8,300 nt of DNA. It comes from an uncultured Clostridia bacterium (GTDB lineage: Bacteria > Bacillota > Clostridia > Oscillospirales > Oscillospiraceae). Positions 6,902-8,300 of the stretch are shown here, one piece after another. How positions within the stretch are numbered: position 1 is the first letter of the stretch; each line of letters begins with the position of its first letter. Made by a program: the position numbers and the translations under genes. The notes under the pieces were generated by a model. That model searched no databases, had not been told where the DNA came from, and saw only the letters and a program-made list of their open reading frames with translations. Location: contig CAMGPO010000035.1 of assembly GCA_946060825.1 (NCBI GenBank), positions 1 through 8,300 on the forward strand, given 5' to 3'.

Positions 6902-6923
6902 TGGCTTGTTTCGACAAAAGCCA
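6902..6923. promoter_or_regulatory. Candidate TetR operator (22-bp near-palindrome)
   Basis: The outer arms TGGCTT (6902-6907) and AAGCCA (6918-6923) are perfectly complementary, and 9 of the 11 base pairs across the whole 22 bp obey two-fold symmetry, including the centre TCGA. The size fits TetR-family operators. It lies downstream of the plus-strand start (about 6884) and right at the expected minus-strand start (about 6924), so one bound dimer could block both promoters. Direct evidence is only the symmetry and position. Confidence 0.6.
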
Positions 6924-6930
6924 CTTCTAT

Positions 6931-6959
6931 ATTCTACCATTGGATTGTTTGGCCGTCAA
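6931..6959 (-). promoter_or_regulatory. Promoter of the TetR-family regulator
   Basis: On the minus strand: -35 TTGACG (complement of 6954-6959), 17-base spacer, -10 TAGAAT (complement of 6931-6936) preceded by TGG as an extended -10. The expected start is near 6924, giving a leader of about 135 bases. It faces the plus-strand promoter, so the two transcripts overlap for about 40 bases. Confidence 0.7.
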
Positions 6960-6994
6960 GCATCAGTACGGCGTCTGCCCGCAGGTTCAAAGTA

Positions 6995-7037
6995 CCGGCC
7001 GCGGGCCGGGAAACGTGCCCCGGAAACGAGTTCCGGG
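6995..7037 (+). other. Two hairpins in the leader of the acyltransferase-like gene
   Basis: Stem 1: CCGGCC (6995-7000) with GGCCGG (7004-7009), GCG loop. Stem 2: CCCGGAA (7019-7025) with TTCCGGG (7031-7037), ACGAG loop. Neither is followed by a T-tract. They end 16 bases before the GGAG (7054-7057) that serves the gene, so a role in mRNA stability or translation is possible; no known riboswitch class was recognised. Confidence 0.4.
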
Positions 7038-7063
7038 AGAGAGAGGAGAAAACGGAGAACACT

Positions 7064-7948
7064 ATGGAAAAGAGAAAGCGCCGCTGGGGCGACCGGAAGG
7101 ACGGCTATCTGGTTCGGGATCTGGATGGTATGCACTATATCGTGCCGCTGCTGTACCCGAACCGCTGTGATAACGAGGCATTCATTTCGGAGCGCATCGA
7201 CCTGACGGCGGCCAACGCCTATCTGGAAAAGCTGAATGCCGGGAATCCGGAGTTTAAATATACGCTCTTCCACCTCATTGTGACCGCCATGATCAAAACG
7301 ATCACCCTGCGGCCCAAGATGAACCGGTTCATCGCCAACAAGAACACCTACCAGCGCAACGAGGTAAGCGCCGCCTTTGTCATCCGCAAGCAGTTCCAGG
7401 ACGAGTCTCACGAAGGCCTGGCCTTCATCCACGCCACCGATGACACCAATCTGGAGTCCATCCACGACGAAATATACCGCCAGGTACATAGTTGCCGCGG
7501 CGGCGAGCTGGACCGCTCCTCGGACAGCATGGACATCCTGAACAAGATGCCCCGCTTCCTGTCCCGCTTCCTGATCTGGATCATCACGAAGCTGGACATC
7601 CACGGCAAGGTGCCCATGTTCCTGATTGGCACCGACCCCTACTATTCCTCCGTCGTACTGACCAACCTTGGCTCCGTGAAGCTGCACAGCGGCTATCACC
7701 ACCTGACCAACTGGGGCACCAACTCGGTCTTTGTGGCGGTCGGTGAGATCAAGAACCGCCCCTTCTTCGACGAAGAGGGCAATATGACGATGAAGAACAG
7801 CGTCGACATCGGCCTGACCATCGACGAGCGCCTGGCCGACGGCTACTACTACTCCAAGACCGTCAAACTGGCCCGCTATCTGCTGGAGCACCCGGAGCTG
7901 TTGGAGCTGCGGGCCGCCCAACCCGTGGAATACACCACCATGAAGTAA
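7064..7948 (+). CDS. Stand-alone E2/chloramphenicol-acetyltransferase-fold protein lacking the catalytic His
   Basis: Protein of 294 residues resembling the catalytic domain of 2-oxoacid dehydrogenase E2 and CAT-type acyltransferases. Landmarks are a first-helix/strand block FISERIDLTAANAYLEKLN (40-58), a helix FKYTLFHLIVTAMIKTI (64-80) with RPKMNRFI (83-90), and TNLGS at 200-204 (E2 proteins have SNLG). AVGEIKNRP follows at 225-233, then DIGLTIDERLADG at 248-260. The last block corresponds to the E2 motif DHRxxDG, but Glu255 stands where the catalytic His should be. There is no lipoyl or E3-binding domain, so it is not a normal E2 subunit. Known stand-alone relatives are often annotated as E2 or CatA-like without demonstrated activity. 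ATG 7064 was chosen because GGAG lies 6 bases upstream and the longer frame runs through the promoter. Confidence 0.8.
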   Translation: MEKRKRRWGDRKDGYLVRDLDGMHYIVPLLYPNRCDNEAFISERIDLTAANAYLEKLNAGNPEFKYTLFHLIVTAMIKTITLRPKMNRFIANKNTYQRNEVSAAFVIRKQFQDESHEGLAFIHATDDTNLESIHDEIYRQVHSCRGGELDRSSDSMDILNKMPRFLSRFLIWIITKLDIHGKVPMFLIGTDPYYSSVVLTNLGSVKLHSGYHHLTNWGTNSVFVAVGEIKNRPFFDEEGNMTMKNSVDIGLTIDERLADGYYYSKTVKLARYLLEHPELLELRAAQPVEYTTMK

Positions 7949-8001
7949 AGAAACAGGACGCCCGCTGCATGGCTGAGTGTCCGTAAGACAGTAAAAGAGG
8001 C

Positions 8002-8033
8002 AAAAGGCGGGACGAAAGTGGGTCACGCCTTTT
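8002..8033 (+). terminator. Possible weak terminator after the acyltransferase-like gene
   Basis: AAAAGGCG (8002-8009) pairs with CGCCTTTT (8026-8033) around a 16-base loop, followed by ACTTTAA. The long loop and interrupted T-run make it weak. A nearby AGTAAAAG could pair alternatively with the CTTTTACT of the 3' arm. It is the first hairpin after the stop at 7948. Confidence 0.35.
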
Positions 8034-8062
8034 ACTTTAAGAGGATAGCCGCTTTAGAGGCG

Positions 8063-8081
8063 CAAGGGGTGCAGCCCCTTG
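8063..8081. repeat. Short inverted repeat, CAAGGGG/CCCCTTG
   Basis: Perfect 7-bp stem with a TGCAG loop. GC-rich CAAGGGG...CCCCTTG hairpins of this kind are frequent in intergenic DNA of GC-rich Clostridia, so this may be one copy of a dispersed small repeat; only one copy is in the window. Confidence 0.45.
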
Positions 8082-8101
8082 TTCGGAACGCAGCGACGCA
8101 A

Positions 8102-8133
8102 AACACCCCGGACATTCAGGTGTCCGGGGTGTT
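8102..8133. terminator. Strong 13-bp hairpin, possible terminator
   Basis: Perfect 13-bp stem AACACCCCGGACA with its complement and a six-base TTCAGG loop. On the plus strand only TT follows, but on the minus strand the stem runs into GTTTTG. It could thus act mainly on transcripts entering from the right, or simply be a boundary/insertion-target hairpin. It is the most stable structure in the final 350 bases. Confidence 0.4.
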
Positions 8134-8211
8134 CAGTCTCGCAGAGCGCACATACGGGGTTACCATGTATAGAAGTACGCCCTTCTATTTGTTCAATAAA
8201 CTGGAGTTTTG

Positions 8212-8300
8212 ATGGGCGGTAAGAGCGTTTTGAGAAGTGGTCCGAAGCAAGCTGGCACTACAGAAGTGCTGCCAGTGAAAGAATCAGCATATGCACTGGA
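8212..8300 (+). CDS. Partial open frame at right edge, not identified
   Basis: ATG 8212 is preceded by GGAG (8203-8206) with a 5-base gap, and the frame stays open for 29 codons to the window edge. The residues begin MGGKSVLRSGPKQAG and continue with a stretch ending KESAYAL. I do not recognise a family. Base composition (about 45% GC) is unlike the genes to the left. A near-inverted repeat (CTGGCACT at 8252-8259 with AGTGC..CCAG ending 8275) lies inside it, so it may be structured non-coding or mobile-element DNA instead of a gene. Confidence 0.2.
   Translation, partial: MGGKSVLRSGPKQAGTTEVLPVKESAYAL

Larger units (their letters stand above)
7949..8300. other. Region without a complete convincing gene
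   Basis: After the acyltransferase-like gene come 352 bases that hold three hairpins (8002-8033, 8063-8081, 8102-8133) and, from about 8140, a stretch with roughly 45% GC where the genes to the left are clearly GC-richer. A GTG-started 64-codon frame (8018-8212) runs through all the hairpins, has no good ribosome binding site and is not credible. No tRNA, no rRNA and no recognisable insertion-sequence end was seen. Confidence 0.6.

Noticed and set aside
6749..7063. In-frame upstream extension of the acyltransferase-like gene
   Set aside because: It would overlap the regulator gene, both promoters and the operator, and adds residues unlike the family; ATG 7064 has its own GGAG.
6956..8026. 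Minus-strand open frame of 356 codons opposite the acyltransferase-like gene
   Set aside because: Shadow rich in Val, Gln, Asp and Gly; the plus-strand frame has a ribosome binding site and recognisable fold landmarks.
8018..8212. 64-codon GTG-started frame after the acyltransferase-like gene
   Set aside because: Runs through two hairpins, has only a weak purine stretch before the start and no recognisable family; a chance frame is more likely. Its TGA overlaps the ATG at 8212, which alone is not persuasive.
1..8300. CRISPR array, tRNA or rRNA genes
   Set aside because: No regularly spaced repeats, no cloverleaf or conserved rRNA segments were seen on either strand.

Overview
The window looks like part of a genome from a GC-rich, Gram-positive gut-type Clostridia (Oscillospiraceae-like). 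This rests on strong AGGAGG-type ribosome binding sites, codon use rich in GGC, GCC, CTG and ATC, a clostridial style of gene order, and families common in that group. It is an inference from style; no marker gene is present. Gene direction is + throughout except for one regulator.

Positions 1-4548 hold a branched-chain amino-acid (or related amino-acid/amide) ABC importer of the HAAT/Liv family in canonical order: the substrate-binding protein (only its C-terminal 213 residues are inside the window), permease LivH, permease LivM, ATPase LivG and ATPase LivF. The binding-protein gene is separated from the rest by 136 bp containing strong hairpins without a T-tract. The other four genes are tightly packed, with overlaps of 8 and 14 bp at livM/livG and livG/livF. 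The operon ends in a textbook intrinsic terminator. LivG carries an unusual insertion of about 55 residues between Walker A and the Q-loop.

Positions 4549-6221 hold a two-gene membrane operon with its own extended -10 promoter. The first gene encodes a PAP2-type lipid phosphatase/phosphotransferase. The second encodes a polytopic membrane protein resembling the YjdF/DUF2238 family and appears to start at a TTG codon inside the end of the phosphatase gene. A hairpin able to terminate in both directions lies between this operon and the convergent regulator gene.

Positions 6220-7948 form a regulator/target pair. A TetR-family repressor of the DhaS-like type runs on the minus strand. A stand-alone protein with the fold of the 2-oxoacid dehydrogenase E2/chloramphenicol acetyltransferase catalytic domain runs on the plus strand, but the catalytic His of its HxxxDG motif is replaced by Glu. 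Between them, two good sigma-70-type promoters point at each other, so their transcripts overlap by about 40 bp. A near-palindromic 22-bp site lies exactly between them and is a strong operator candidate. This is the most interesting part of the window.

Positions 7949-8300 hold no convincing complete gene. There are three hairpins in a row, then a more AT-rich stretch with a short open frame that runs off the right edge and could be the beginning of an unrelated or mobile segment.
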